Source: Vibrio chagasii (GTDB lineage Bacteria > Pseudomonadota > Gammaproteobacteria > Enterobacterales > Vibrionaceae). From it: DNA of 64,000 nucleotides. Both the position numbers and the translations under genes were made by a program. Location of the stretch: positions 1,054,001 to 1,118,000 of the forward strand of contig CP090852.1 in NCBI GenBank assembly GCA_041879415.1. Direction: 5' to 3'. This document shows positions 34,512-44,703 of this stretch, piece by piece; within the stretch, counting starts at the first letter, position 1, and every line of letters starts with the position of its first letter. Under the pieces are notes generated by a model. It had not been told where the DNA came from, made no database searches, and was given only the letters and a program-made list of their open reading frames with translations.

Positions 34512-36881
34512 ATGAAAATGAAAAAGCGTTTAGTTGCCGTTGCTATAGCTAGTGCTATGTCTTTATCAGTGCACGCGGGTGAATCCGTTAGCATTAATCA
34601 ACCGATCAACTTTACAAGCTTCTCTGGGCTAAATACTCAGTTAGGCGTCAGCAATGCTTCAAGCTTCAAAATGGTTAAAGAAGTTAACCTGAAAAAGCGC
34701 GGTATCTACAAAGTTAAGATCCAGCAGAACATATGGGGGACACCGGTTTGGGGACACTACCTAAACGCAACCCAAAGCGTTCAAGGTGGTGCGCTTAAGT
34801 CTGTTCAAGGTCGCTACCTGAAAACGACATCTCTAGAGCGCTCCTTCGTCAAGCCATCAATCAATAGCGCTCAAGCGGTTGAATTTGCGAGTAAAGATCT
34901 AAAGGCTCAGGGCTTAACGACTAAATCTTTAGACAATATCCAGCATGAGTTGTTTATCTATCAAGGTGAGAATAACCAGGGCGTCAGCAAGCAAAGATCG
35001 GATAAAACACGCTTAGTGTACGTTGTGTCTTACCTCATCAAGGGTGGTGACAAGCCTTCACGACCATTCACTATGCTAGATGCTCACACAGGTGAAATCA
35101 TTGACCGTTGGGAAGGTATTGCTCACGCACAGATCGGTACAGGGCCTGGTGGGAACGAAAAAACAGGCATGTACGAATATGGTACGGACTATCACTATCT
35201 CGATGTGCAAGAAAACGGTACTCAATGTGTGATGGAGTCGGACAACGTTGTCACGGTTGACTTAAATGGCGCAACAGATGGCGATACTGTTTACAGCTAC
35301 GAATGCCCTCGCAACGAACACAAAGAAATAAACGGTGCCTATTCTCCATTAAACGATGCCCACTACTTCGGCAACGTTGTCTTCGATATGTACAAAAACT
35401 GGTTCGATACTGCACCACTTTCTTTCAAACTCATGATGCGTGTTCACTACGGCTCAAACTATGAGAATGCATTCTGGGATGGTAAGGCTATGACATTTGG
35501 CGATGGTGAAAGCTTCTTCTACCCGCTTGTTAGCCTTGACGTATCAGCACACGAAGTCAGCCACGGTTTCACTGAGCAAAACTCAGGTCTGATCTACGCA
35601 AACCAATCTGGCGGTATGAATGAAGCCTTCTCAGACATCGCTGGCGAAGCTGCAGAATACTACATGAAAGGCACCAACGACTGGATGGTCGGTCGTAATA
35701 TCTTCAAAGGTGACGGTGCTCTACGTTACATGGATGACCCATCACGTGACGGTTCTTCAATCAACAACGCATCGGAATACTACGATGGCTTGAACGTGCA
35801 CTACAGCTCAGGTGTATTCAACAAGGCCTTTTACCACCTTGCAACGACACAGGGTTGGGATACAAAGAAAGCATTCGAGTTGTTCGTATTAGCTAACCAG
35901 ATCTACTGGTCGGAAAACAGTGATTTCTGGCAAGGTGCTTGTGGCGTGAAAAGCTCAGCGACCGATCTTGGCTACAATACCGATGACGTGGTTTCTGCAT
36001 TCGCATTGGTGGGAGTCACACCATGTGATGAGCCACCACTACCGCCAGAGCCTGAATATCAGCGTCTAGAAAATGGTGTTGAAGCTCCAGTGGCTGGTGA
36101 AACAGGTTCCAAGACTTACTTTGATATTGAAGTACCCGCAGGCCAAAACAAACTAACGATTGATCTGGCTGTCTCTACGGGTGATCCAGATATGTATGTC
36201 GGTCTCGATTATGCACCAAGCCCACAAGAGAACATCTGTAAGAGTGAAAGCGTGACCAATGAAATTTGTGTCATCGAGAACCCAACAGCAGGTCGCTACA
36301 CCGTTAACATTCTGGGCTACTCAGATTACACAGGTGCCAACCTGAAAGCGTCGTACGAAGCAGGTAGCACTAACGTACCACCTGTAGCGTCATTTGAGCA
36401 CTCTGTGGTTGGTAAAGAAGTCGAACTTCGCAGCACCAGCTCAGATAGCGACGGCCAAATCGTCTCTTACCAATGGAACCTTGGCGATGGCAACACGCAA
36501 ATGGGTGAAGTAACTCGCTACACCTACGCTGAAGCGGGCGACTACGTGGTAACACTGACCGTAACTGACGACGCTGGCGTTGCAACATCAACAAGCAAAT
36601 CGATCACGATTGAAGGTGACTCTGCGGAAGGTTTCCCACTAAAACTGAAGTTCGGTAACAAAAATCCGAATGGTAAAGCTCGCGTCAAGCTGGCATGGGA
36701 TTACGACACTAACGATTACTTCGTGATTAAGCGTAATGGCAAAAATGTTGGTGCAACAGACTTCAACTCATACGTCGATAAGTTCCGTCACAACGGCACA
36801 GTAGATGTAGAGTACCAAGTGTGTACCTCAAGCGATGTTTGTTCAGAAACCAAACACTACCGTTTCATCAAAACACAATAA
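34512..36881 (+). CDS. Secreted M4 zinc metalloprotease with PPC and PKD domains
   Basis: With the ATG at 34512 the protein has 789 residues: signal peptide (about 1-22), an FTP/PepSY propeptide (about 30-205), the thermolysin-like catalytic domain with the zinc site His347-Glu348-X2-His351 (VSAHEVSHGF) and the third ligand Glu371 (GGMNEAFSD), then a bacterial pre-peptidase C-terminal domain (about 545-620), a PKD domain (about 628-710, with WNLGDGNT and YAEAGDYVVTLTVTD) and a final beta domain. A frame with ten more residues begins at 34482 but the signal peptide favours 34512. It degrades extracellular protein, as vibriolysins do. Confidence 0.92.
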   Translation: MKMKKRLVAVAIASAMSLSVHAGESVSINQPINFTSFSGLNTQLGVSNASSFKMVKEVNLKKRGIYKVKIQQNIWGTPVWGHYLNATQSVQGGALKSVQGRYLKTTSLERSFVKPSINSAQAVEFASKDLKAQGLTTKSLDNIQHELFIYQGENNQGVSKQRSDKTRLVYVVSYLIKGGDKPSRPFTMLDAHTGEIIDRWEGIAHAQIGTGPGGNEKTGMYEYGTDYHYLDVQENGTQCVMESDNVVTVDLNGATDGDTVYSYECPRNEHKEINGAYSPLNDAHYFGNVVFDMYKNWFDTAPLSFKLMMRVHYGSNYENAFWDGKAMTFGDGESFFYPLVSLDVSAHEVSHGFTEQNSGLIYANQSGGMNEAFSDIAGEAAEYYMKGTNDWMVGRNIFKGDGALRYMDDPSRDGSSINNASEYYDGLNVHYSSGVFNKAFYHLATTQGWDTKKAFELFVLANQIYWSENSDFWQGACGVKSSATDLGYNTDDVVSAFALVGVTPCDEPPLPPEPEYQRLENGVEAPVAGETGSKTYFDIEVPAGQNKLTIDLAVSTGDPDMYVGLDYAPSPQENICKSESVTNEICVIENPTAGRYTVNILGYSDYTGANLKASYEAGSTNVPPVASFEHSVVGKEVELRSTSSDSDGQIVSYQWNLGDGNTQMGEVTRYTYAEAGDYVVTLTVTDDAGVATSTSKSITIEGDSAEGFPLKLKFGNKNPNGKARVKLAWDYDTNDYFVIKRNGKNVGATDFNSYVDKFRHNGTVDVEYQVCTSSDVCSETKHYRFIKTQ

Positions 36882-36896
36882 TCGATAGTTAATTCA

Positions 36897-36917
36897 GGGC
36901 TCCGAAAGGGGCCCTTT
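36897..36917 (+). terminator. Terminator between the two protease genes
   Basis: GGGCTCC (36897-36903), loop GAAA, then GGGGCCC (36908-36914) with one G-T pair, followed by TTT. The next gene is 80 bases on, so some read-through is likely. Confidence 0.6.
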
Positions 36918-36997
36918 GACTATGTGGATGATGAAAATCCTCATAGCTAAAGCAATAAGAAGAAAAACAACAATATAAACGATAGAAAGGACATCAA

Positions 36998-38533
36998 ATG
37001 GCTATTCAAAAAAGTATTCTCACGGTGGCTCTATTTGGCAACGCAACGGCTTACGCATCCCTAGGTATTACACCGCCAGAAAGCTCAGAGGTTTGGATCA
37101 CCACCGATGCTGACGCTCAGCACCTGATAGTGGAGCACGGCGCAACGGTTTACCCAGCAGTAAACGGGAACAAACACTCGGTCGTCGCAAAAATCAATGC
37201 GAAGCAACTGGCTGCGCTCTCGAGCCATATGCACGAAGAGACTCACCGTTGTGGCGGCTATATGGTGCACGAAGACAAAGCAAGCGCGCTTAAAGCTTCA
37301 GCAATGCCACTAACAATGAGCACCTTCGAAAAACCGGAGATCAGTCATCAAGAAACAGTGAATGATTTGCTCGCTCAGGTTGAGCCAAGCAACATGGTTA
37401 CGACCATCGAAAATCTAACCAACTTCACCAACCGTTTTTATACCACTTCTACGGGTGTTGCTGCTTCAGATTGGCTGCTAGAGCGTTGGAAAAGGGAAAT
37501 CAAAGATGTGCCATACGCTTCAGCACGCCAAATCACGCACGAAGAGTATCCGCAAAAGTCTGTCGCAGTCACCTTGCTTGGCGCGAAGTATCCGGAAGAG
37601 ATCGTTGTCGTCGGCGGACACCTCGACTCAACCGTTGGTTCTTGGACGAGCGAAGGCACAATATCTCCAGGAGCAGACGATGATGCGTCAGGGATTGCCA
37701 CAGTTACTGAATCGCTACGTTTGATGATAGCTAGTGGTATTCAGCCAGACAAAACCATCAAGTTCTATGGCTATGCGGCTGAAGAAGTAGGACTGCGTGG
37801 CTCACAAGATGTTGCTAATGCACTTAGAGACGAACAAGCAAATATTGTCTCTGTACTTCAGTTGGACATGACTAACTACAATGGCTCCGCGCACGATATC
37901 ACCTTCATCACCGACTACACTGACAGCAACCTAACGGCTTACCTAAGTGAGTTAATTGACACCTATGCTAGCGACATCAGTTACAGTTTCGACCGTTGTG
38001 GTTATGCCTGTTCCGATCACGCCTCATGGCACAACGTTGGCTACCCAGCAGCTATGCCGTTCGAGAGCATGTTCAACGATTACAACCCTAGCATCCACAC
38101 TCAGCATGATACGATTGAGAACTCAGATCCAACTGCAACCCATGCCTCAAAGTTCGCTAAGTTGGCGATTGCTTATCTCGTTGAAACCAGCCTAGATTCA
38201 CCTGTTGCTGGTCCAACAGAACTTCAATATGACGTCCCTGTTGAAGGGCTATCCGCAGGCTACGGTGACGAGCAATTCTTTACCGTAACGACGGAATATG
38301 CAGGGAAATTGACCGTAACCATAACGGGGCCTCGCAGTGGCGATGCCGACTTATACGTCAAATATAACGGTGTGGTATCGAAAGCGAACTTTGACTGCCG
38401 CCCGTACCAGAATAGCAGCAACGAACAATGTGTATTGAACAAACCTGCGGGTGAATTCAGCATCATGGTGCGCGGCTATCGCAACTTCAGCGATGTCTCC
38501 ATCGTCGCTAACTTTGTTCCTGATCTTCTCTAG
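36998..38533 (+). CDS. Secreted M28 leucyl aminopeptidase with PPC domain
   Basis: The 511-residue protein starts with a short signal segment, then a propeptide, then an M28 catalytic domain very close to Vibrio proteolyticus aminopeptidase: VGGHLDSTVGS (His and Asp ligands), SPGADDDASGIA (bridging Asp), AEEVGLRGSQD (catalytic and ligand Glu), QLDMTNY and IHTQHDTIENSD (last His). The paired cysteines in DRCGYACSDHASWHN form the known disulfide. A PPC domain (about 410-508) follows. It removes N-terminal residues from peptides outside the cell and probably acts after the M4 protease encoded upstream. Good ribosome site (AAAGGA). Confidence 0.93.
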   Translation: MAIQKSILTVALFGNATAYASLGITPPESSEVWITTDADAQHLIVEHGATVYPAVNGNKHSVVAKINAKQLAALSSHMHEETHRCGGYMVHEDKASALKASAMPLTMSTFEKPEISHQETVNDLLAQVEPSNMVTTIENLTNFTNRFYTTSTGVAASDWLLERWKREIKDVPYASARQITHEEYPQKSVAVTLLGAKYPEEIVVVGGHLDSTVGSWTSEGTISPGADDDASGIATVTESLRLMIASGIQPDKTIKFYGYAAEEVGLRGSQDVANALRDEQANIVSVLQLDMTNYNGSAHDITFITDYTDSNLTAYLSELIDTYASDISYSFDRCGYACSDHASWHNVGYPAAMPFESMFNDYNPSIHTQHDTIENSDPTATHASKFAKLAIAYLVETSLDSPVAGPTELQYDVPVEGLSAGYGDEQFFTVTTEYAGKLTVTITGPRSGDADLYVKYNGVVSKANFDCRPYQNSSNEQCVLNKPAGEFSIMVRGYRNFSDVSIVANFVPDLL

Positions 38534-38589
38534 CGCTGACTAGCTAAACTCAAGCATGACACGGCTCACTGCCAAAATAACCAAAACAA

Positions 38590-38616
38590 ACGCAGCCGAA
38601 CTGGCTGCGTTTTTTG
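38590..38616 (+). terminator. Terminator of the M28 gene
   Basis: Arms ACGCAGCC (38590-38597) and GGCTGCGT (38603-38610) with a 5-base loop, followed by six more T residues. Confidence 0.9.
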
Positions 38617-39224
38617 GAAGAAGCCGAATTAATTGATAGATCATAGAATTTAGAAAATTAGTTCTAAATAGAGAGGTTCATTTAAAGCAATAAAAAACAC
38701 AAGTATATCAAGCTTATTTTACCAGAATAAACCTATCCCGAAAATTAACTTAAACAAAAACTAAAATAGCATAGTCTTAATTAGAAAGATCTTTATTTAT
38801 TTAATTCGCACCTACCGTTGCGGCAATCAACAAATCAGACCAGTTGAGTTATTTTAAATATAATTAAATAAACCTTCATTTTATGATTTATTTAGAGTGC
38901 TTAAAATGTATAACCATATTTTAATTAAGGGTAACTATCAGCCAGCAAACCCATACATAGCAAGGCCTAGGCAATATAAGTGACAAGTAAGACCAGTTTA
39001 AACTTGAGATATTGGCTCAAGAAAAATAAGCACTTAATACATCGAACAAATAAGTAATCGACCCATTTAATAAATATTGCATATATTAATTAGATGTATA
39101 TCATTCACAAATAAACCGAGCTTATATGTGCATTTTATAAGTGTTATATTATTTCTATTCAGACATTTATCTGAATGATAAGAAAACTAAAAAATAATTA
39201 ACACTGCTTATATTGGAACAAGTT
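38617..39224. other. Long AT-rich region before the chemoreceptor gene
   Basis: About 600 bases with no supported gene. It is extremely AT-rich and contains an inverted repeat ATTCAGA (39157-39163) and TCTGAAT (39170-39176) about 50 bases before the start, which could be an operator. A 25-codon ORF at 38906-38983 has only a weak ribosome site and was not called. Confidence 0.45.
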
Positions 39225-41117
39225 ATGAGTGCTAAACTAAAAATAATACTTTCTATTATGGGGCTAACTGTCATGTTAATCATGACGACAAGCTTTTTAA
39301 GCTGGAAGAATTTCGAAGCTTCTTCGACGATAGGTTATAAAAAACAGTTAGGATATAAATCTCAACTGATTGCAGATACTATCGGACAGAAAATTAATCG
39401 CTACTTTGATATTTTGAACGTAGTGAGCAATGAGCTATCCTTCGATGAGCGTGGTCAAGTCGACATATCACGAGCAATCACAACTCTCCATAGTGCCATG
39501 AGCTCAACCAAGGTTACTAACATCTACTTTTCTCTAGCGGATGGTACTTCTTACTCGTCAAAGACAAATGGACAGATCGAAAATTTCAACGCAAAAACCA
39601 AACAACGCGAATGGTTTTTGAAAGCAATGAGCGGCGAGGACAAAATCATTACTCGCCCTTATTTGGCATCAACCGGTGACCAAGTAATGTCTCTAGCAAC
39701 GCCTATCTACAAACAAGGCAAGATTGTTGGCGTGGCTGCTCTGAACATCTTAGTTGAAGACCTGACTAGATTCACCGAGCAACTCACCACAAATAATAAA
39801 ATCTTCGTCACTCGTGAAGACGGCTTTATCTTAGCTGCACAAAACGCGTCTTTGATAGGTAGAAATATCTTCAACGAGATCCCAGCTTTCGCAAACAGAG
39901 ACACCACGCGAGAAGAGAGCTTCGAGTACATTTTTGAGAATACTGAGTTCTTGGCAGCAGGCGCTAAAATCAACGATCTTGGTTGGAGTGTCTGGGCGTG
40001 GGATAAAGAGAACAATGTTAATCAAGACTCAAAGGATAACCTCACTGAAACTCTGATCACCTCTTTGACGCTACTGTTCATTTGTGCGGGTTGCGTGTAC
40101 TACGTTGTTGAAGTTTTGGTTTACCGCCCACTCGGTGGAGAGCCAAGCGAAATAGAAGCGACAGTAGCTAAAGTAGCCTCTGGTGACTTTACCGCAATCA
40201 AACAGCAACAGGGTAAAGCGATTGGTATTAACGCTGCGGTTAACGATATGGTCAATGAGCTGAGCACCACAATTGAAACCATCCGTAATTCATCAAACGA
40301 CCTGTTTACCTTTGCCGAAGGCATAACCAACGCTGCCGACAACGTGAATGCCAGCTCTGCCTCACAAATGGAACAGCTAGAGCAAACCTCGACGGCAATG
40401 AACGAAATGTCGGTCGCTGTAGATGAAGTCGCACAAAACGCCCATCGAGCTTCAGAAGCGGCAATGCAAGCTGCTCAAGAAGCACAGTCTGGCAATCAAA
40501 CGTTCGATACTGTAAATCACAGTATTGTGAGCCTCTCTCAAGGGATTCAAGAAGTATCCGATGTTATTAACACTGTAGGTGAGAAAACCTCAAGCATTGG
40601 CACCGTATTAGACGTGATCAAAGACATTGCAGACCAAACGAACCTACTCGCTCTTAACGCTGCCATTGAAGCTGCACGAGCAGGTGAGCAAGGTCGAGGC
40701 TTCGCAGTTGTTGCTGACGAGGTTCGTAACCTAGCCAACCGCACTCAACAGAGTACCAACGAAATTCAAGAGGTGATTACTTCACTGCAACATGAAGCCA
40801 ATAGCTCTATGGAGATGATGCAGATGAACCGAGAGGCATCAAATGTCACCATGGAAAATGCGAAACAAGCACAGGCTTCACTCAATGAAATCTCGAGCTC
40901 AATCACCATTATTGAAGACATGAATACACAGATAGCCACAGCGACTGAAGAACAGACCCTTGTCGCAGGCGAAATCAACCAGAGTATCGTTGACGTCAAT
41001 GACAAAGCCCGTCAGACACACAGCTTGTCAGCATCGAACCAAGAGAAAGCGTCGGAGCTTATTGCACTGTCTGAGAAGCTCACGCAAGCAGTCAGTATCT
41101 TTAAGCTAAACCGTTAA
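39225..41117 (+). CDS. Methyl-accepting chemotaxis protein, Cache sensor
   Basis: With the ATG at 39225 (GGAA upstream; a TTG at 39213 would add four residues) the receptor has 630 residues. A membrane helix (about 5-25) and a second near 275-300 enclose a periplasmic dCache domain (AMSGEDKIITRPYLASTGDQVMSLATPIY is a typical segment). HAMP and a long coiled-coil signalling domain follow, with the conserved tip NLLALNAAIEAARAGEQGRGFAVVADEVR. There is no CheR-binding pentapeptide at the C terminus (ends SIFKLNR). It senses a small ligand, probably an amino acid or carboxylate, not identifiable from sequence alone. Confidence 0.92.
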   Translation: MSAKLKIILSIMGLTVMLIMTTSFLSWKNFEASSTIGYKKQLGYKSQLIADTIGQKINRYFDILNVVSNELSFDERGQVDISRAITTLHSAMSSTKVTNIYFSLADGTSYSSKTNGQIENFNAKTKQREWFLKAMSGEDKIITRPYLASTGDQVMSLATPIYKQGKIVGVAALNILVEDLTRFTEQLTTNNKIFVTREDGFILAAQNASLIGRNIFNEIPAFANRDTTREESFEYIFENTEFLAAGAKINDLGWSVWAWDKENNVNQDSKDNLTETLITSLTLLFICAGCVYYVVEVLVYRPLGGEPSEIEATVAKVASGDFTAIKQQQGKAIGINAAVNDMVNELSTTIETIRNSSNDLFTFAEGITNAADNVNASSASQMEQLEQTSTAMNEMSVAVDEVAQNAHRASEAAMQAAQEAQSGNQTFDTVNHSIVSLSQGIQEVSDVINTVGEKTSSIGTVLDVIKDIADQTNLLALNAAIEAARAGEQGRGFAVVADEVRNLANRTQQSTNEIQEVITSLQHEANSSMEMMQMNREASNVTMENAKQAQASLNEISSSITIIEDMNTQIATATEEQTLVAGEINQSIVDVNDKARQTHSLSASNQEKASELIALSEKLTQAVSIFKLNR

Positions 41118-41140
41118 CCTCAGCAAGATTCAACAAAGAA

Positions 41141-41168
41141 TGATTAGGGGAAGCTATTCCCCTAATCA
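41141..41168. terminator. Hairpin after the chemoreceptor gene
   Basis: Perfect 12-base arms TGATTAGGGGAA (41141-41152) and TTCCCCTAATCA (41157-41168) with loop GCTA. There is no T run on the plus strand, so its termination strength is uncertain. Confidence 0.65.
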
Positions 41169-41334
41169 CAACACCAAAGCTAAACCTCATATCATCCCCC
41201 TGGTGATTTGAGTAAACAATTTTTCGAAACACCCCACACAACAACCTTTAGTTATCTCTTTTCCATCTCGGCAAGGAGAGGCTTTTTGCTTTCTAAATTA
41301 AGCATATAACTTCGCTAACAATAAGGATAAACCT

Positions 41335-43926
41335 ATGAAGTTAAAAAGATTAGCACTTATTACTGCTATGATTTCATCCAACGTTAATGCCTTTCAGGTC
41401 TGTAACATCGGAGACGAATATAACGTCTTGGACAGCGAAAGCTTTCATCAGATCCGACAGAAAAACTATGATGCCTTCGGTGAAGGTATTACTCCTGAAA
41501 ACCTGTTTCCATCAGCGCCAGAGCACATTGTCGACTTAAAACCCTCTCTCTCTGAAGCCAGTGATGTTTTCCCTGAAACTGCCACCTTACTAGAAACAGG
41601 ACCCGCCTCTGCGGTTACGCTAGCACCTGAGGAAGCAGCAAGGCTGATGGACACTTTGGGCCGTTCAACGACAGGGCTAGCGAAAGGTGCACTGGAAGCT
41701 CTGGGACCGATTGTCGACGCGGTTGCCGTTGGGCTTTGGGCAAATGAGGTCGCAACTAGCTTCCAAGATGAATCACGTACCTCTTACGATCGATTTGCCA
41801 CAGTAATGGGGCTCGTCGATTGGTTTGGCGTTTTAAAGCTGCCTGCGAGAGAGATCGACCGCCAAATTTTGAGTAGTCGCTGGGATAGAATTGCAGCAGG
41901 TAACCATTACAGTTATCACGTTCATGAGGATCTCGTTACCCAGCAAGATTTAAGAGACAAAATTTATTGGGCAGAACTCGCCTCAGACCAGCAAGCGATG
42001 TTGAACGCCGTTGCACACGGCTTTGCCACCGATCTTGCCCTCAAATACCAACAACATTATCAAGAGGTGGTAAAAGCTCAGACCATTATGGCGGAAGAGC
42101 TGATCACCGCGGTCGACCACGAGCTCCGCAAGGCCATCTTTAGCCAACTGGCTCTCGACCATAAAGACTCTCGACTGTTCGCATCGGACATTGCCTCTAG
42201 CTGTAACGAGGAAACTCGAGTGCTGGCAGACCTTTATCCTGATCATGATATTGAAGAGAGTAACTCCCTACCACCAGCATTACCTTCAAAACGCCAAGCG
42301 AACCGCGCATTGGCCAAACTTCAGCACTGTCAGCAGAACCTGCTAGATCAAGCCATTGCCAAACTGAATGAGTTGCGAACTGGTCAAATTGAGGGGCTAG
42401 ACCAAGCTGCAGTTCAACAGCTGTATGCACGCACACTTGCGGCTAAAACACAGATCATCGAAACGGCAGATAATCATGTCAATCTACTGATGAGTAAGCT
42501 ACAAAGAGAGATGTTCACACAAGGTGATATCGCCATAGAGCGACTATTCCGTTCAGGTTCGGTAGAAACCATGCATAATTTCTTCAAAGGACAAGCCGAG
42601 CGCAGCGCCATTGACGAGATGACACGCAGCATTCTGGGGCGCCCAGCAACAACACAAGAAATACGCAACAAAGAGATCGTCCTGCAAAGTGGTTACGAAA
42701 AATGCGTTCGTATTGGCATTCTAGGAGGCGACCCAAACTTTAGGGGTTGCGTTGAGTACGCTTGGGTACCAGCAGAAACTCGCCCATTTATTCCATCTGA
42801 AGATACCGTTATTGCTCAGATCTCGCCGCCAAGCAAAGAAGCAGTAAAACGCGTGCTTTTCGATTCACTTAGTAACCTAATTGATCATGGTTGGAATGCC
42901 GAAGCAGAGGAGCGTTGGTTGGAACAACAGTTGCTGGATTTTTCTGCGCAGCAACGTCTAAAAAAGCAAGCTGAATTCGACAAACAACAGGTTTATCACT
43001 GGTTACTGGACTCAAGCGCAATGCTTGAAGGTGAATGTGGTGGCGGTAGCGCATGTGCTGGGTGGAGCTTGTCTTACCTTCAAAAAGAGAACCTTTCACG
43101 ACAAGCGTCGCTACATTACATCAACAATTGGCACGCAAATTACTCAGGCAAAGGCGCCTATGTGCATTCGAAGCGCTATCAAAAGCTTGGTGGCTTGATC
43201 ACCACTGCGCTAGAGAGTGAATGGCAGGCTAAGAGAGCCACCGAGTTTTATAGCTTCACTTACCCAGGTAGCATTGATCTTCAGAAAAATGCGCCACTGA
43301 TTTATTCTGCACTGAAATCGTCCTCACTGGATCTTGCTCACCTGGAAGGCAACACGCTGCAACTCGCGAAAGGGATCGTAAAAACTCGTCTTGCTGAAGC
43401 AATCAGTGTTTCAGACAGTAACGGCATTGAATGGCTACATTCGCAAGTGGGTCAATTCCAGCGCTATACGTCGATCATCCACTCTCAACATATCTCTACT
43501 GGACACTACGCATCAGGGGAAGGTGAAGTCACCGCTCTGTTCTCAGAGATGCTACCCGCGCACCTAATGCGCTACCTGATTTCAGACATTATCCCTGATA
43601 GCTACGATGCGCGCATTGAGCGTTCTATCGATGCGATCTTTAATCCAACGTCTGAGCTCAATCAAAAACTCGATAAGTTAAGCAATACAAACGAAAACTT
43701 TACCGATAAACCGGGTCGTAGCTGCATGATTTACTACCCATACCTTAAGAGCGCACTGCTTGATGTTGCGGCTGACGAGGACCTGTATTGGATTTCACCT
43801 ATCTCAGAATGGTACGACGCCGTCACTCGCCAACAGCTCAATATGTTTGGGGCTCTGAAATATGCCGTCATCAATCAGAACACTTTCGGCATTCCATGTG
43901 ATTTAAGCCCTAACAGCTACCAATAA
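41335..43926 (+). CDS. Large secreted protein, putative delivery component of an ADP-ribosyltransferase toxin
   Basis: The 863-residue protein has a signal peptide (MKLKRLALITAMISSNVNA) and a good ribosome site (AAGGAT). No named domain is recognised. Residues about 114-170 form two hydrophobic helices (LAKGALEALGPIVDAVAVGLW and FATVMGLVDWFGVLKLP) joined by an acidic-polar loop, an arrangement seen in the membrane-insertion regions of toxins such as CNF and Pasteurella toxin. The rest is mostly helical with nine cysteines (for example GECGGGSACAG). It is the first gene of a tight operon with two ADP-ribosyltransferases (12 and 15 base gaps), so a role in binding target cells or carrying the enzymes inside is a reasonable inference, not shown. 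Confidence 0.7.
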   Translation: MKLKRLALITAMISSNVNAFQVCNIGDEYNVLDSESFHQIRQKNYDAFGEGITPENLFPSAPEHIVDLKPSLSEASDVFPETATLLETGPASAVTLAPEEAARLMDTLGRSTTGLAKGALEALGPIVDAVAVGLWANEVATSFQDESRTSYDRFATVMGLVDWFGVLKLPAREIDRQILSSRWDRIAAGNHYSYHVHEDLVTQQDLRDKIYWAELASDQQAMLNAVAHGFATDLALKYQQHYQEVVKAQTIMAEELITAVDHELRKAIFSQLALDHKDSRLFASDIASSCNEETRVLADLYPDHDIEESNSLPPALPSKRQANRALAKLQHCQQNLLDQAIAKLNELRTGQIEGLDQAAVQQLYARTLAAKTQIIETADNHVNLLMSKLQREMFTQGDIAIERLFRSGSVETMHNFFKGQAERSAIDEMTRSILGRPATTQEIRNKEIVLQSGYEKCVRIGILGGDPNFRGCVEYAWVPAETRPFIPSEDTVIAQISPPSKEAVKRVLFDSLSNLIDHGWNAEAEERWLEQQLLDFSAQQRLKKQAEFDKQQVYHWLLDSSAMLEGECGGGSACAGWSLSYLQKENLSRQASLHYINNWHANYSGKGAYVHSKRYQKLGGLITTALESEWQAKRATEFYSFTYPGSIDLQKNAPLIYSALKSSSLDLAHLEGNTLQLAKGIVKTRLAEAISVSDSNGIEWLHSQVGQFQRYTSIIHSQHISTGHYASGEGEVTALFSEMLPAHLMRYLISDIIPDSYDARIERSIDAIFNPTSELNQKLDKLSNTNENFTDKPGRSCMIYYPYLKSALLDVAADEDLYWISPISEWYDAVTRQQLNMFGALKYAVINQNTFGIPCDLSPNSYQ

Positions 43927-43938
43927 AGGGCGGACACT

Positions 43939-44688
43939 ATGAATACTCGTTTTTTATTACTGCTCTGTTGTCTGAGTTTTACGACCTTCTCTCAACCGTT
44001 TGATTCGCTCAAACAGCCAAACCGTTCAGAGGAAGAAGTGACCCAGCTAGCAGAAGACTTCAAAGACTGGTCAAAGGCTTCCAATGATTGGCGCTATTCC
44101 TTCATCACTGCTAATGAAAAGGAAGCAGTGGAAGACTTTTCCATTTCTGGCTATCAGACCGCTAATGACTACCTAAGAGCCACTGACACCTCAACATGGG
44201 GGGTCGCAGGGGCGGATGCGAGGCATTACATTCGCACGGTTAAATCGGCTCTCAACAAGCTACCAAAATACAAAGGGACCGCCTATCGAGGCACTTGGGT
44301 AAAACAATCTTTACTTAATAAGATCGAAGAGGGGGACGTGTTGGTCGAGCCAGCATTTACCTCAACGTCTACTCTCCCAGAAGTCGCTAAGCGCTTTTCG
44401 GTAGTGCATCCCAACTCCCCGCAAAGGCTCAAACGAGTACTGTTTGAAGTAAACATCAATCAAGGGGGGCACACCATTGCTGGGCTTTCGGAATACAGCA
44501 AAGAAGCAGAGGTTCTATTTGCGCCAAATGCACACTTCCGAACCACTCAGATAGAGCGAACCTCTACCCATACCTACATCGGCGTGGAAACGGTGAAGGC
44601 ATCTGCAGTCAAAAATACTCAGAAATATAACCTCTACTCAGGCGAAGAAGTAGAAGCGTCATTTTGGCACTCTCTCGTTTGTACATAA
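43939..44688 (+). CDS. Secreted arginine-type ADP-ribosyltransferase, Vis-toxin-like
   Basis: The 249-residue protein has a signal peptide (about 1-19) and the R-S-E triad of the C3/VIP2/ExoS class: Arg117 (AYRGTW), S142-T143-S144 (FTSTSTL), and E189-A190-E191 (SKEAEVLF), the E-X-E pair that marks arginine-modifying enzymes. Its length and motif spacing match the Vis toxin described from V. splendidus 12B01, a mono-ADP-ribosyltransferase. After signal cleavage the only cysteine is Cys248, next to the C terminus. It is the second gene of the operon, 12 bases after the large protein, and is paralogous to the next gene. Confidence 0.9.
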   Translation: MNTRFLLLLCCLSFTTFSQPFDSLKQPNRSEEEVTQLAEDFKDWSKASNDWRYSFITANEKEAVEDFSISGYQTANDYLRATDTSTWGVAGADARHYIRTVKSALNKLPKYKGTAYRGTWVKQSLLNKIEEGDVLVEPAFTSTSTLPEVAKRFSVVHPNSPQRLKRVLFEVNINQGGHTIAGLSEYSKEAEVLFAPNAHFRTTQIERTSTHTYIGVETVKASAVKNTQKYNLYSGEEVEASFWHSLVCT

Positions 44689-44703
44689 ACTAAGGATCAA
44701 GCA

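Noticed and set aside
37471..37724. Alternative-frame ORFs within the M28 aminopeptidase gene
   Set aside because: They lie inside a gene with full catalytic motifs and have basic, low-complexity translations typical of shadow frames.
38906..38983. 25-codon plus-strand ORF in the AT-rich region before the chemoreceptor gene
   Set aside because: Only a weak AGAG ribosome site and no hydrophobic or conserved-looking character; frames of this length are expected by chance.
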